Shown here: piece by piece, positions 20,382-27,798 of the stretch
How the letters are laid out: every line of letters begins with the position of its first letter
Position numbering within the stretch: the stretch's first letter is position 1
From: an uncultured Arachnia sp.
GTDB lineage: Bacteria > Actinomycetota > Actinomycetes > Propionibacteriales > Propionibacteriaceae
DNA length: 64,000 bases
Assembly (NCBI GenBank): GCA_947499145.1
Contig: CANMNB010000017.1
Coordinates: 1-64,000 of the forward strand
Direction of reading: 5' to 3'
The notes under the pieces: model-generated
Told to the model about the DNA's origin: nothing
The model's database searches: none
What the model saw: the letters and a program-made list of their open reading frames with translations, nothing else
Translations under genes and position numbers: made by a program

Positions 20382-21386
20382 TCACCGGGAGGTCGGCGAC
20401 TCCTTCTTGGTCTTCTCCGGATCGCGCTCGACGATGTCGCCGAGCACCTCGTCGATGCGTGCCATCGCGTCGGCGGGGATCTCGACCCCACTGGCCTTGA
20501 CGTTCTCGGCGATCTGCTCGGGGCGCGACGCCCCGATGATCGCGGCCGCGATGTTGTCGTTCTGCAGCACCCACGCCACGGCGAGCTGAGCCATCGACAG
20601 CCCCAGGTCGTCGGCGACTGGCTGCAGGTCCTGGACGCGGGTGAGCACGTCGTCGTTCATGAAGCGGCTGATCGTGTTCTTGCCGCCCTTCTCGTCCGTC
20701 GCGCGAGATCCCTCGGGGGCGGCCTGGCCAGGCTTGTACTTGCCGGTCAGCACGCCCTGAGCGATGGGCGACCACACGATCTGGGAGACCCCGACCTCCT
20801 TCGATGCCGGCACGACCTCCTCCTCGATGACCCGCCACAGCATCGAGTACTGGGGCTGGTTGGACACGAAGGGGATCCCGAGTTCCTTGGCCATGCGGGC
20901 GCCCTCGCGGATCTGGTCGGCGGTCCATTCCGAGACGCCGATGTAGTGCACCTTGCCGGCGTGGACGATGTCGGCGAATGCCTGCATCGTCTCCTCGAGC
21001 GGGGTGCCGACGTCGAAGCGGTGCGCCTGGTAGAGGTCCACGTAGTCGGTCTGCAGGCGCTTCAGGGAACCGTTGATGCCCTCCATGATGTGCTTGCGCG
21101 ACAGCCCGGCGTCGTTGGCGCCCTTGGGGCCGATGGCGCCGAAGACCTTGGTGAAGATCTCCACCGACTCGCGCCGCTGGCCCTTCAGTGCGTCGCCGAG
21201 GACCTCCTCGGCCTTGGTGTTCGCGTAGACGTCCGCCGTGTCGAACGACGTGATGCCGTGGTCAAGTGCCACGTGCACGCACTGCGTTGCGACGTCGGCC
21301 TCCACCTGCGACCCGTGGGTCAGCCAGTTGCCGTAGGTGAGTTCAGTGATCTTCAGTCCGGAGTTCCCGAGATAGCGATACTTCAT
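20382..21386 (-). CDS. Aldo/keto reductase (Kv-beta/AKR6-like)
   Basis: 334 residues from ATG 21384-21386 (MKYRYLGNSGLKITELTYGN), a standard start for this group; the frame continues ten codons upstream without support. Catalytic Tyr lies in FDTADVYANTKAEE, and the cofactor-binding end is AAIIGASRPEQIAENVKASG. Closest in pattern to the voltage-gated-channel beta-subunit-like and YghZ/YajO reductases. Substrate unknown. Confidence 0.9.
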   Translation of the reverse strand: MKYRYLGNSGLKITELTYGNWLTHGSQVEADVATQCVHVALDHGITSFDTADVYANTKAEEVLGDALKGQRRESVEIFTKVFGAIGPKGANDAGLSRKHIMEGINGSLKRLQTDYVDLYQAHRFDVGTPLEETMQAFADIVHAGKVHYIGVSEWTADQIREGARMAKELGIPFVSNQPQYSMLWRVIEEEVVPASKEVGVSQIVWSPIAQGVLTGKYKPGQAAPEGSRATDEKGGKNTISRFMNDDVLTRVQDLQPVADDLGLSMAQLAVAWVLQNDNIAAAIIGASRPEQIAENVKASGVEIPADAMARIDEVLGDIVERDPEKTKKESPTSR

Positions 21387-21493
21387 ACCCCCCACCCTAT
21401 CGACGGCGGGGCGCACGCGTGGGCCGTGCCGAAGGCGCCGAGGAAGATCGGCGGGGCATCACCGGGTCAGCTGAGGACTGCAGGAGTCAGGCA

Positions 21494-21710
21494 AGGAGGG
21501 GAATCAGGGGCGGTTTCGAGGACAGCGCCGGTACGAGGAGGGGCATCAGGGGCGGTTTCGAGAGGCTAGTCTTCAAGAACCCGGCGGTCGCCGTTCGGGA
21601 TCCGGCGTGACCAGCGTGGTGTGCACCCTCTCGGAATCGCCCCTGATGCCCCTCCTGGAAGCACCGACCAGAGCGGTGACCCCTCTTGGAACCGCCCCTG
21701 ATGCCCCTCC
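21494..21710. repeat. Four copies of a 27-bp intergenic repeat, two in each orientation
   Basis: Copies at 21494-21520 and 21536-21562 read AGGAGGGG(A/C)ATCAGGGGCG followed by GTTTCGAG and differ by one base. Inverted copies are at 21630-21656 and 21685-21710 with two or three differences. The pairs face each other across about 68 bp, so single-stranded DNA or RNA could fold into a long hairpin. They fill most of the 369-bp gap between the reductase and the small nucleotidyltransferase-like gene; no gene is seen there. Confidence 0.8.
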
Positions 21711-21755
21711 GGGGAACTGAACCCGGGCACCCGGGACGCTCTAGCTAGGAACAAC

Positions 21756-22055
21756 TCACAGGTAGCGAATCACCTCACCCCGCAAGATCCTGCGCTCACC
21801 CACAGGCACTGTCCAGACCAGGACATCGACGCCCACCATCTTGGTCATCTCGTCGGCCAGTCGCGCCATGTCACCGCCGGTCAGGTCAGTGGACTCCGGC
21901 AGATCGACCTCGATCTCTACCGGGACTCCGTTCAACGCCGCCTGGCCAGCACCTGCCCAACCAACCACCCGCGCGTTGTGTAGCCCATAGCCCGCCAGCA
22001 GAGCCGCAACCTCGTCGCGCCGGTGCATGATCCAATCGAGCGGCCTCGTGTCCAT
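21756..22055 (-). CDS. Small nucleotidyltransferase-fold (MNT-like) protein lacking catalytic residues
   Basis: 99 residues from ATG 22053-22055. The layout follows minimal nucleotidyltransferases of MntA type: a first helix (HRRDEVAALLAGYGLHNARV), the place of the GS motif, a strand with the acidic pair, a long helix (ARLADEMTKMV) and a VDVLVWTVP strand, then ILRGEVIRYL. However, the GS-x9-DxD signature is replaced by GWAGAGQAALNGVPVEIEVD. It is probably catalytically dead or a different regulatory derivative. No HEPN-type toxin is adjacent. Assignment rests on pattern only. Confidence 0.5.
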   Translation of the reverse strand: MDTRPLDWIMHRRDEVAALLAGYGLHNARVVGWAGAGQAALNGVPVEIEVDLPESTDLTGGDMARLADEMTKMVGVDVLVWTVPVGERRILRGEVIRYL

Positions 22056-22291
22056 GGGCTCATCTTCGTTGGGCTGGCGTGCCCGACGCAGCCGATCGCG
22101 GACCAGTCGCCCCGCCCGCGGTGTGGCTTCGAAGGCACCTTGTGCGCCCCCCGAACGCCGGCGCCATGCCGTTACTCTCGCTGCCCAGACATTATCAAGC
22201 CCGAGATTGGTAGCATCGGGCTTAGCACTGCTTGGCACAACTCGGCGTACGGGCCGGTGATCGGGCCGAGTGGAAGTCGAAGGGTGGGCCG

Positions 22292-23545
22292 ATGGGGCTG
22301 ATACGGGCGGCCTTGGATTCCGCAACGGGCGTTGCCGCTGATCAGTGGCTCGAATACTTCAACTGCGGAGCCATCCCCGCGTCGGTCTTGGCGGTCAGGG
22401 GACGTAAGTGGGTCAACTCCCGCGGGCGAGCGATTCCTGGAAACGACAACATCATTTCGGATGGTTCGAGGGTGGCCGTCGCCGATGGACAGTGCCTCAT
22501 CATCGTCCAACAAGGACGCATCGTTGACGTCTGCGCCGAAACCGGCGAGTACACGCTCGACCTAGGAACTGAGCCGTCGATGTTCAACGGTGGTTCCTTC
22601 CAAGAAGGCGCTCTCGGCGCGCTAAACAGCGTTTGGGAGCGATTTAAGTTCGGTGGCCAGCCCGGCGTAGACACTCGCGTCTATTACTTCAACACGAAAG
22701 AATTGGTAGGAAACAACTACGGCACGCCCAATCCCATACCATTCCGCGTCGTCGACGCCAATATTGGGCTGGACCTGGACATAGCTATTCGATTCTTCGG
22801 GCAGTACTCCTACCGAATCTCAGATCCGATCCTCTTCTACACGAACGTGGCTGGGAACTTCCAGGCAGCCTACACGCGACAGCAGATCGAAGGTCAGCTG
22901 AAGGCCGAACTGCTGGATGCCCTGCAGCCGGCGATCGCGAAGATCTCGGCGATGGGCGTCCGCTACTCCGCACTCTCCGGTCACACGTCCGAACTAGCCG
23001 AGACGCTCAATGAGGTGCTGGCGCCCAAGTGGCGGGACCTTCGTGGCCTGGAGATCGTGTCCTTCAGCGTCTCTTCCGTCAGTGCCAGCGCCGAAGACGA
23101 GCGGATGATCAAGGATCTGCAACGAACCGCCGTTCTGCGTAACCCCGCGATGGCGGCCGCCACCCTGGTCGGAAGTCACGCGAGAGCGCTGGAGGCGGCA
23201 GCGGCCAATGAGGCAGGGGCAATGCTGGGATTCATGGGGCTCAGCATGGCCCAGGGTGCAGCAAGGGGTCTGAACCCAACCGACCTCTACGCCATGGGCC
23301 AACCACAGGCCCCGCAAGGAGCCTCGGAGAGCCACCACCCCAAGCCGGACGTTGTGGGATGGTCCTGCACTGAGTGTGCAACAACCAATGCCGGCAAGTT
23401 CTGCGTCGAGTGTGGCACCGCCAAGCCTGTCGGTGAGCCGCAGTATCGGTGTGATGGATGTGGATGGGTACCGACCGACCCAGCCAAGCCGACGAAGTTC
23501 TGTCCTGAATGCGGAGATCCGTTCGACGATGGTGACGTTGTTTAG
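22292..23545 (+). CDS. SPFH/band-7 protein with C-terminal double zinc ribbon (YdjI-like)
   Basis: 417 residues from ATG 22292. Residues about 20-280 form an SPFH domain (LIIVQQGRIVDVCAETGEYT at the N-terminus, then the band-7 core and a helical stretch ending in HARALEAAAANEAG). The C-terminus holds two CxxC...CxxC zinc ribbons (CTECATTNAGKFCVECG; CDGCGWVPTDPAKPTKFCPE). No transmembrane helix is seen. It resembles B. subtilis YdjI and virion-core-like SPFH proteins found near PspA/TPM membrane-stress genes. Followed after 18 bp by the GRAM/zinc-ribbon gene. Base composition is lower in GC than surrounding genes, suggesting transfer. Confidence 0.82.
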   Translation: MGLIRAALDSATGVAADQWLEYFNCGAIPASVLAVRGRKWVNSRGRAIPGNDNIISDGSRVAVADGQCLIIVQQGRIVDVCAETGEYTLDLGTEPSMFNGGSFQEGALGALNSVWERFKFGGQPGVDTRVYYFNTKELVGNNYGTPNPIPFRVVDANIGLDLDIAIRFFGQYSYRISDPILFYTNVAGNFQAAYTRQQIEGQLKAELLDALQPAIAKISAMGVRYSALSGHTSELAETLNEVLAPKWRDLRGLEIVSFSVSSVSASAEDERMIKDLQRTAVLRNPAMAAATLVGSHARALEAAAANEAGAMLGFMGLSMAQGAARGLNPTDLYAMGQPQAPQGASESHHPKPDVVGWSCTECATTNAGKFCVECGTAKPVGEPQYRCDGCGWVPTDPAKPTKFCPECGDPFDDGDVV

Positions 23546-23563
23546 CTCAGGAATCGAAGGATC

Positions 23564-24181
23564 ATGAATAAGCACTACACTCTGCAACGCAATGAAGTGG
23601 TATTGCGCACATCCAAGAGTCGTGTTCAGCGAGGCGAGCGCGTCTTTTCAGGCTACACAGACGACTTGATCCTCACGAACTTCCATCTGATTTGGATCAA
23701 CAAAGGAATCTTCGGGAATGTGAAGCAGGTCGAGTGCTTGCCGCTAGGTCTGATCAAGGTGCACAACTATCAGGCACAAGCGTTCCTCAACAAGAGCTCT
23801 AACGGCATGGCGCAGCTCACCGTGTACTTTCAGAACGGCCAAGAGAGCTTCAAGTTCCAGAGCGGCGGCAAGCGCGAGGTCGGAGAGTGGGTAGATGCCA
23901 TCAACCGAGCAGTTACTGGCAACGTGGTTGCTCCAGGAACCAGCGCAGCTTCGGTAAGTATGGCCTTGCCGGGGACTGAGGACTTGGCCGATGCGCTCAG
24001 AGACACGGTGAGCCAAATCAGGGACGCCTTCGGAGTCGGAGTCGCGGGGACAAGTGCGGTGGCACCTCCACCTCCGGTTCGTGTCTCATCCAAGTGCTGG
24101 AGCTGCGGTGCACCGATCTCAGGAATCACCAGGACTTTGGCCAAGTGCCGATACTGCGACACTGAGTCGAGGCTCCCGTGA
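23564..24181 (+). CDS. GRAM/PH-like domain protein with C-terminal zinc ribbon
   Basis: 205 residues. Residues about 5-110 look like a GRAM/PH-like fold: GERVFSGYTDDLILTNFHLI, WINKGIFGNVKQVECLPL and a helix REVGEWVDAINRAVTG. A helical linker and Pro-rich stretch (VAPPPPVRV) precede a zinc ribbon CWSCGAPISG...CRYCDTES. It shares both the zinc-ribbon architecture and the lower GC of its upstream SPFH partner, 18 bp away, so the two are probably an operon acting at the membrane. Function not known; domain call from pattern. Confidence 0.6.
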   Translation: MNKHYTLQRNEVVLRTSKSRVQRGERVFSGYTDDLILTNFHLIWINKGIFGNVKQVECLPLGLIKVHNYQAQAFLNKSSNGMAQLTVYFQNGQESFKFQSGGKREVGEWVDAINRAVTGNVVAPGTSAASVSMALPGTEDLADALRDTVSQIRDAFGVGVAGTSAVAPPPPVRVSSKCWSCGAPISGITRTLAKCRYCDTESRLP

Positions 24182-24258
24182 GCATGCGCTTGGTTGAGTG
24201 TTCCCAGAGTTGAGGTTGAGTTCCCGCCGCTGATAGGTCGTCCGATTCAACCGCCTAG

Positions 24259-24399
24259 CTAGGTACTGCTCGGCGTGTCCGGCAGCTCGTCGCCCATCGA
24301 CTGGTCCGGGCGCCGGAACAGGTTCACGGCAGCTGCCACCAACCCGCCCCAGACGGTCAGGATGGCGACCACCATCATCACGATCGCAGTCGGAGTCAT
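24259..24399 (-). CDS. metS: Small subunit of methionine/alanine importer (MetS)
   Basis: 46 residues, one transmembrane helix (MTPTAIVMMVVAILTVWGGL) and a short polar C-tail RRPDQSMGDELPDTPSST. Starts at ATG 24397-24399, overlapping the MetP stop by 4 bp. In Corynebacterium glutamicum MetS is needed for MetP activity; size, topology and position all match. Too small for many gene callers. Confidence 0.85.
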   Translation of the reverse strand: MTPTAIVMMVVAILTVWGGLVAAAVNLFRRPDQSMGDELPDTPSST

Positions 24400-25955
24400 C
24401 TCGTCACCCCCTCGGGACGCTGGTTGTGCTCGTTGTGGTCCTCGTCGAACCCGAGATCGACGCGACGTCGCCATGGCAGGAACGACAGGCCGATGCCGGT
24501 CAGCAGGATCGCGATCGCCATGCCCCAGCCGAAGGTGCCGAGCATCCATGTCGGGAAGCCGCCGTACGGTTCAGTGATCTTGGTGACGAGCTCGGTGATG
24601 AGGATGTAGCCGAGGATCACGGGGACCACGATTCCGATCACGACTGTGAAGAGCCGGCCGGCCGGGAAGCTCGAATGCTGGTCGAGGTGGCGCTGCAGCA
24701 CGCCCACCTTGCGCACGACCCACCCGACTGCCACCACGAGCGCGAACGCGCCGGCGAGGATGCCGAGCTTGTTGACGAACTCGTCGGTGATGTCGAGGAA
24801 GTACACGCCGGTGGTGGAGCCGAGCATGGTGATCGAGATCAGAGCCATGGGGATGCCGACCACCAGGGTCGCCTGTGGCTTGGTGAGGTCCAGCTTGTCG
24901 CGGACACCCGCGATGACCACCTCGATGATCGAAATCATCGACGTCAGGCCTGCGCTCACAAGGGAGCCGAAGAACAGTACGCCCATCAGTGAGCCAAGCG
25001 GCGCCTCGGAGATGATCGTGGGGAAGGCGACGAAGGCCAGGCCCAGACCGCCGGCCGCGACTTCGTTGATGCCGACGCCGGCGGAGGCGGCCATGAAGCC
25101 CAGCGCCGCGAACACGCCGATACCTGCGAGGAGCTCGAAGCTGGAGTTCGCGAAGCCGACGACGAGTCCGGAGCCGGTCAGGTCCGTCTTCTTCTTCAGG
25201 TACGACGAGTAGGTGATCATGATGCCGAAGCCCACGGACAGCGAGAAGAAGATCTGCGAGTAGGCGGCGGCCCACACACCCGGGTTCCCGAGTGCGGCCC
25301 AGTCGGGGGTGAAGAACGTGTTCAGGCCGTCGACGGCGCCGGGAAGGAACAGTGACTGGAGCACGAGCACCAGGAACATCACGACCAGCAGCGGCATGAA
25401 GATGAGGTTCGCCCGTGCGACGCCCTTGTTGACGCCGAGTGCGAGGACCGCGATGGTCACGACCCACACCAGAACCATGGGGATGAGCACCTGGGGCACG
25501 AAGTCGAAGCCGATGCCCGGTGAGTCCGGAGCCTCGAGGAACGATCCGAAGAGGAACGCGCCCGGGTCGTCGCCCCAGGCCTTGTTGAAGCTGTAAATCA
25601 TGTACATGCCGGCCCAGGCGACGATGGCGGCGTAGTAGATGCCGATGACGAAGCAGACCAGTACCTGCCACCAGCCGAGGGCCTCAGTGGCGCGCCCGCC
25701 GAGCCGTCGCAGCGCGAGCGGTGCCGAGCCGCGGTAGCGGTGGCCGATGGCGTAGTCGAAGAAGAGCAGCGGGATGCCGGCGCTGAGCAGCGCGACGAGG
25801 TAGGGGATGAGGAAGGCGCCGCCGCCGTTGGTGTAGGCGACGTAGGGGAAGCGCCAGATGTTGCCGAGACCGACGGCGGAGCCGATCGCGGCGAGGATGA
25901 ACAGGTTGCGCGACGAGAAGATCTCGGGTGTGGCGCGCTGCGGTGTCGTTGTCAC
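24396..25955 (-). CDS. metP: Sodium-dependent methionine/alanine transporter (NSS family, MetP)
   Basis: 519 residues from GTG 25953-25955. N-terminal signature of neurotransmitter:sodium symporters: FILAAIGSAVGLGNIWRFPY, with GGGAFLIPY next. About eleven to twelve helices follow; an acidic/histidine tail (DEDHNEHNQRPEG) is cytoplasmic. The overlapping MetS gene identifies the pair as a MetPS-type Na+-coupled uptake system for methionine and small neutral amino acids. The 233 bp upstream contain palindrome A and the transposon boundary. Confidence 0.9.
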   Translation of the reverse strand: MTTTPQRATPEIFSSRNLFILAAIGSAVGLGNIWRFPYVAYTNGGGAFLIPYLVALLSAGIPLLFFDYAIGHRYRGSAPLALRRLGGRATEALGWWQVLVCFVIGIYYAAIVAWAGMYMIYSFNKAWGDDPGAFLFGSFLEAPDSPGIGFDFVPQVLIPMVLVWVVTIAVLALGVNKGVARANLIFMPLLVVMFLVLVLQSLFLPGAVDGLNTFFTPDWAALGNPGVWAAAYSQIFFSLSVGFGIMITYSSYLKKKTDLTGSGLVVGFANSSFELLAGIGVFAALGFMAASAGVGINEVAAGGLGLAFVAFPTIISEAPLGSLMGVLFFGSLVSAGLTSMISIIEVVIAGVRDKLDLTKPQATLVVGIPMALISITMLGSTTGVYFLDITDEFVNKLGILAGAFALVVAVGWVVRKVGVLQRHLDQHSSFPAGRLFTVVIGIVVPVILGYILITELVTKITEPYGGFPTWMLGTFGWGMAIAILLTGIGLSFLPWRRRVDLGFDEDHNEHNQRPEGVTR

Positions 25956-26125
25956 GAGCGACCTCGGTTCTCAGGAGGGTAGGGCCATTGCCTCGGAACC
26001 TAGTACTCGGGCGCCGACGTCGCCGCGAGTCTCACGAATCCGATGCTGGTGCTCGCGTTGCTCGCGCGCGCCCGTCGCGTCGCCGTCGTCGCCGTCCTGC
26101 GCGTTGCCCGCTGGCCCTTCCGAAA

Positions 26126-26142
26126 ATCGAGCACTGATCGAT
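26126..26142. repeat. Palindrome A of the ATCGATCA family (one mismatch)
   Basis: ATCGAGCA-C-TGATCGAT, an odd-length palindrome with one mismatch, in the gap between MetP and the transposon. Its right flank (CCCCCGTCCGCTCCCGAG, ending at 26163) is nearly repeated after palindrome C at 46 kb, so the repeated unit is longer than the palindrome. Confidence 0.7.
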
Positions 26143-26180
26143 TCTCCCCCGTCCGCTCCCGAGAATGCTTCACTGACCCC

Positions 26181-26188
26181 CGTTTTCT
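26181..26188. repeat. Left target-site duplication (CGTTTTCT)
   Basis: Eight bases immediately outside the left terminal repeat; an identical octamer follows the right end of the second IS copy at 30340-30347. Confidence 0.8.
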
Positions 26189-26235
26189 GGCTCTTCCCAG
26201 ATGAGGGTGTAGCGCACGTCGCGCGGCGGGCCGGC
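26189..26235 (+). repeat. Left IS end of copy 1, 47 bp identical to copy 2
   Basis: Begins GGCTCTTCCCAGATGAGGGT and continues identically to 29180-29226 for 47 bp, then jumps straight into the middle of the transposase gene (ACGGCTGCTGGAC). GGCTCTTCC-type ends are typical of the ISL3 family. Confidence 0.85.
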
Positions 26236-27040
26236 ACGGCTGCTGGACATGGTCGAAGGACGCTCCAAGCAGGCGTTCAAGACCTGGCTGGCCGACCGCC
26301 CGCAGGAGTGGCGCGACGGCGTGGAGGTGGTCGCGATGGACGGCTTCACCGGGTTCAAGACCGCCGCCGTCGAGGAACTGCCCGACGTGGTGACCGTGCT
26401 AGATCCCTTCCACGTCACGCGCCTCGCTGGCGAGGCGCTCGATGAGTGCCGACGGCGAGTTCAGCAGGCCATCTGTGGGCACCGCGGCCGCGCGGCGGGC
26501 GTCTACCGCGTGGTCTTCGAGTACGCAGATGGCAGCCTCAAGGTGCTCGAGGGAGACGCGCAGGCCGAGGGCCCCGTCTGGGCCGGTGAGGCTGAGAAGG
26601 TCGGCGGGAGCGACTTCCTCAATCAGGTGCGGGGCCGCTGGCTCGATCAGCGGCTGGCCGTCGGAGGGCCAGATGAAGAGGCGATCATCCACTCGATGGC
26701 CTGCCCCGCACCCGACCACTACCTCGTGGCCCACCCCCTCGAGGACGTTCTGGCGGGCTGGATCTGCGACGCCTCCTCCGCCGAGGTCTGGCAGTCGGCG
26801 CTGGAGCCGAGCCTCGCCCAGCAGATCGCGGGCGAGATCCGCGACAATTCCACCCCCGTCGACGGCAACCTGCCCATCACCGATGTCTCGGTGTCGCTGA
26901 TGGTGTCCTGGGGCGAGGCCACCGCCCTTCGCATGCTGACCAACGAGCCCGGCTTCCTCTGGGTCTCCGAGCAGGGGGCCATGCAGTATCAGCCCTCTGC
27001 CGACGTGGAGCGGGAGATCGCCAGCCTCCTGAACGCCTGA
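26229..27040 (+). pseudogene. Chimeric frame: internal ISL3 transposase fragment fused to the C-terminal part of a 27.8-kb-gene paralogue
   Basis: Residues from 26229 to about 26495 are an ISL3 transposase core (ARLLDMVEGRSKQAFKTWLA, VVAMDGFTGFKTAAVEELPD, DPFHVTRLAGEALDECRRRV, GHRGR). The frame then continues without stop into a different protein (VYRVVFEYADGSLKVLEGDA ... WGEATALRMLTNEPGFLWVS ... DVEREIASLLNA). That second part aligns with the end of the membrane protein at 27795-28955 (YRIVLEYLNGDKWIISGHGE; GWGDIFPVMRHGDQYAYVGD; DELAQALDNAFG). The ORF from ATG 26249 is 263 codons. Neither half is complete, so a functional product is doubtful. Confidence 0.75.
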
Positions 27041-27070
27041 CGACGACGCTGACGCCGGCTCCCCGATCCG

Positions 27071-27105
27071 CCGGCCGGCCCCACCTCCCTGGGGCCGGCC
27101 GGTTT
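27071..27105 (+). terminator. Rho-independent terminator
   Basis: CCGGCCGGCCCCA (27071-27083) and TGGGGCCGGCCGG (27090-27102) form a perfect 13-bp stem with a 6-nt loop followed by TTT. It lies 30 bp after the chimeric frame and insulates the sigma-factor operon. It probably terminated the original paralogous gene, supporting that its 3' end is intact. Confidence 0.88.
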
Positions 27106-27285
27106 GTGCATCCCGCGCCCCAGCTAGTGGCCGACGGTTAGGGCTCATCGTGAGCAATCAGCCCCAGCGACGGTGTGTCGGCGGGCGGCGCGGCGACGCC
27201 GAACCTCGGCCATGGAAGATTGGTGCCAGATCGTGTCAACCAGACCGGCAGCCCGAGGCGTGTTAGCAGGCACAAGGAGGTGTCC

Positions 27286-27798
27286 ATGAATGAGCACCAG
27301 GTCGACGAGGCCATCGGATTCGAAGCATTCGTCGCTCGCCGTGGCCGCGATCTCTGGCGCGCAGCCTGGCTGCTGACCAACGACTCGCAACACGCGGAGG
27401 ATCTGGTGCAGACCGCACTGGCCAAGACGTGGGGTCGTTACGACGCGATCGGCAACGATGCGCAGTTTGAGGCCTACGTCCGCACGACCATCTACCGCAC
27501 GTTCGTGTCGTGGTGGCGCATGATGAGCTGGCGCAACGAGCGCCCGAGCGAAACCTTGGGGGATTCGGCCTCAGCTGAGGGCTCGGCCCATCTCAGGATG
27601 GATCTCATGCGTGCCCTCGACGAGCTGCCCAGAATGCAGCGCGCGGTGCTGGTCCTGCAGTACTTCGAGGACCTGTCGATCGACGAGATCGCCAAGCAAC
27701 TCGGCGTCAGCAGCGGGTCGGTCAAGACACACTCCAGTCGGGGACGCGCAGCCTTGCGCGATTCCGCCCATCTCATCGAAGCTGGAGTTCTGACATGA
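27286..27798 (+). CDS. SigE-family ECF RNA polymerase sigma factor
   Basis: 170 residues from ATG 27286 with AAGGAGG seven bases upstream. Region 2 (FEAFVARRGRDLWRAAWLLT, then AEDLVQTALAKTWGRYD) and region 4 (LDELPRMQRAVLVLQYFEDL and the HTH SIDEIAKQLGVSSGSVKTHS) are intact. The SigE family of actinobacteria lacks region 3, as here. Its stop overlaps the start of the next gene (ATGA at 27795-27798), so it is coupled to a membrane partner. The 180 bp upstream contain a plausible promoter area but no box I can assign confidently. It is cargo of the composite transposon. Confidence 0.92.
   Translation: MNEHQVDEAIGFEAFVARRGRDLWRAAWLLTNDSQHAEDLVQTALAKTWGRYDAIGNDAQFEAYVRTTIYRTFVSWWRMMSWRNERPSETLGDSASAEGSAHLRMDLMRALDELPRMQRAVLVLQYFEDLSIDEIAKQLGVSSGSVKTHSSRGRAALRDSAHLIEAGVLT

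Noticed and set aside
21494-21710. Short CRISPR array
   Set aside because: Only four units, in mixed orientation, with unequal spacing and no cas genes.
25956-26180. Riboswitch upstream of metP
   Set aside because: The gap contains palindrome A and no conserved SAM- or other aptamer core that I could recognise.
26249-27040. Annotation as an intact transposase
   Set aside because: Only about 90 residues are transposase; the remainder matches the extracytoplasmic protein at 27795-28955.
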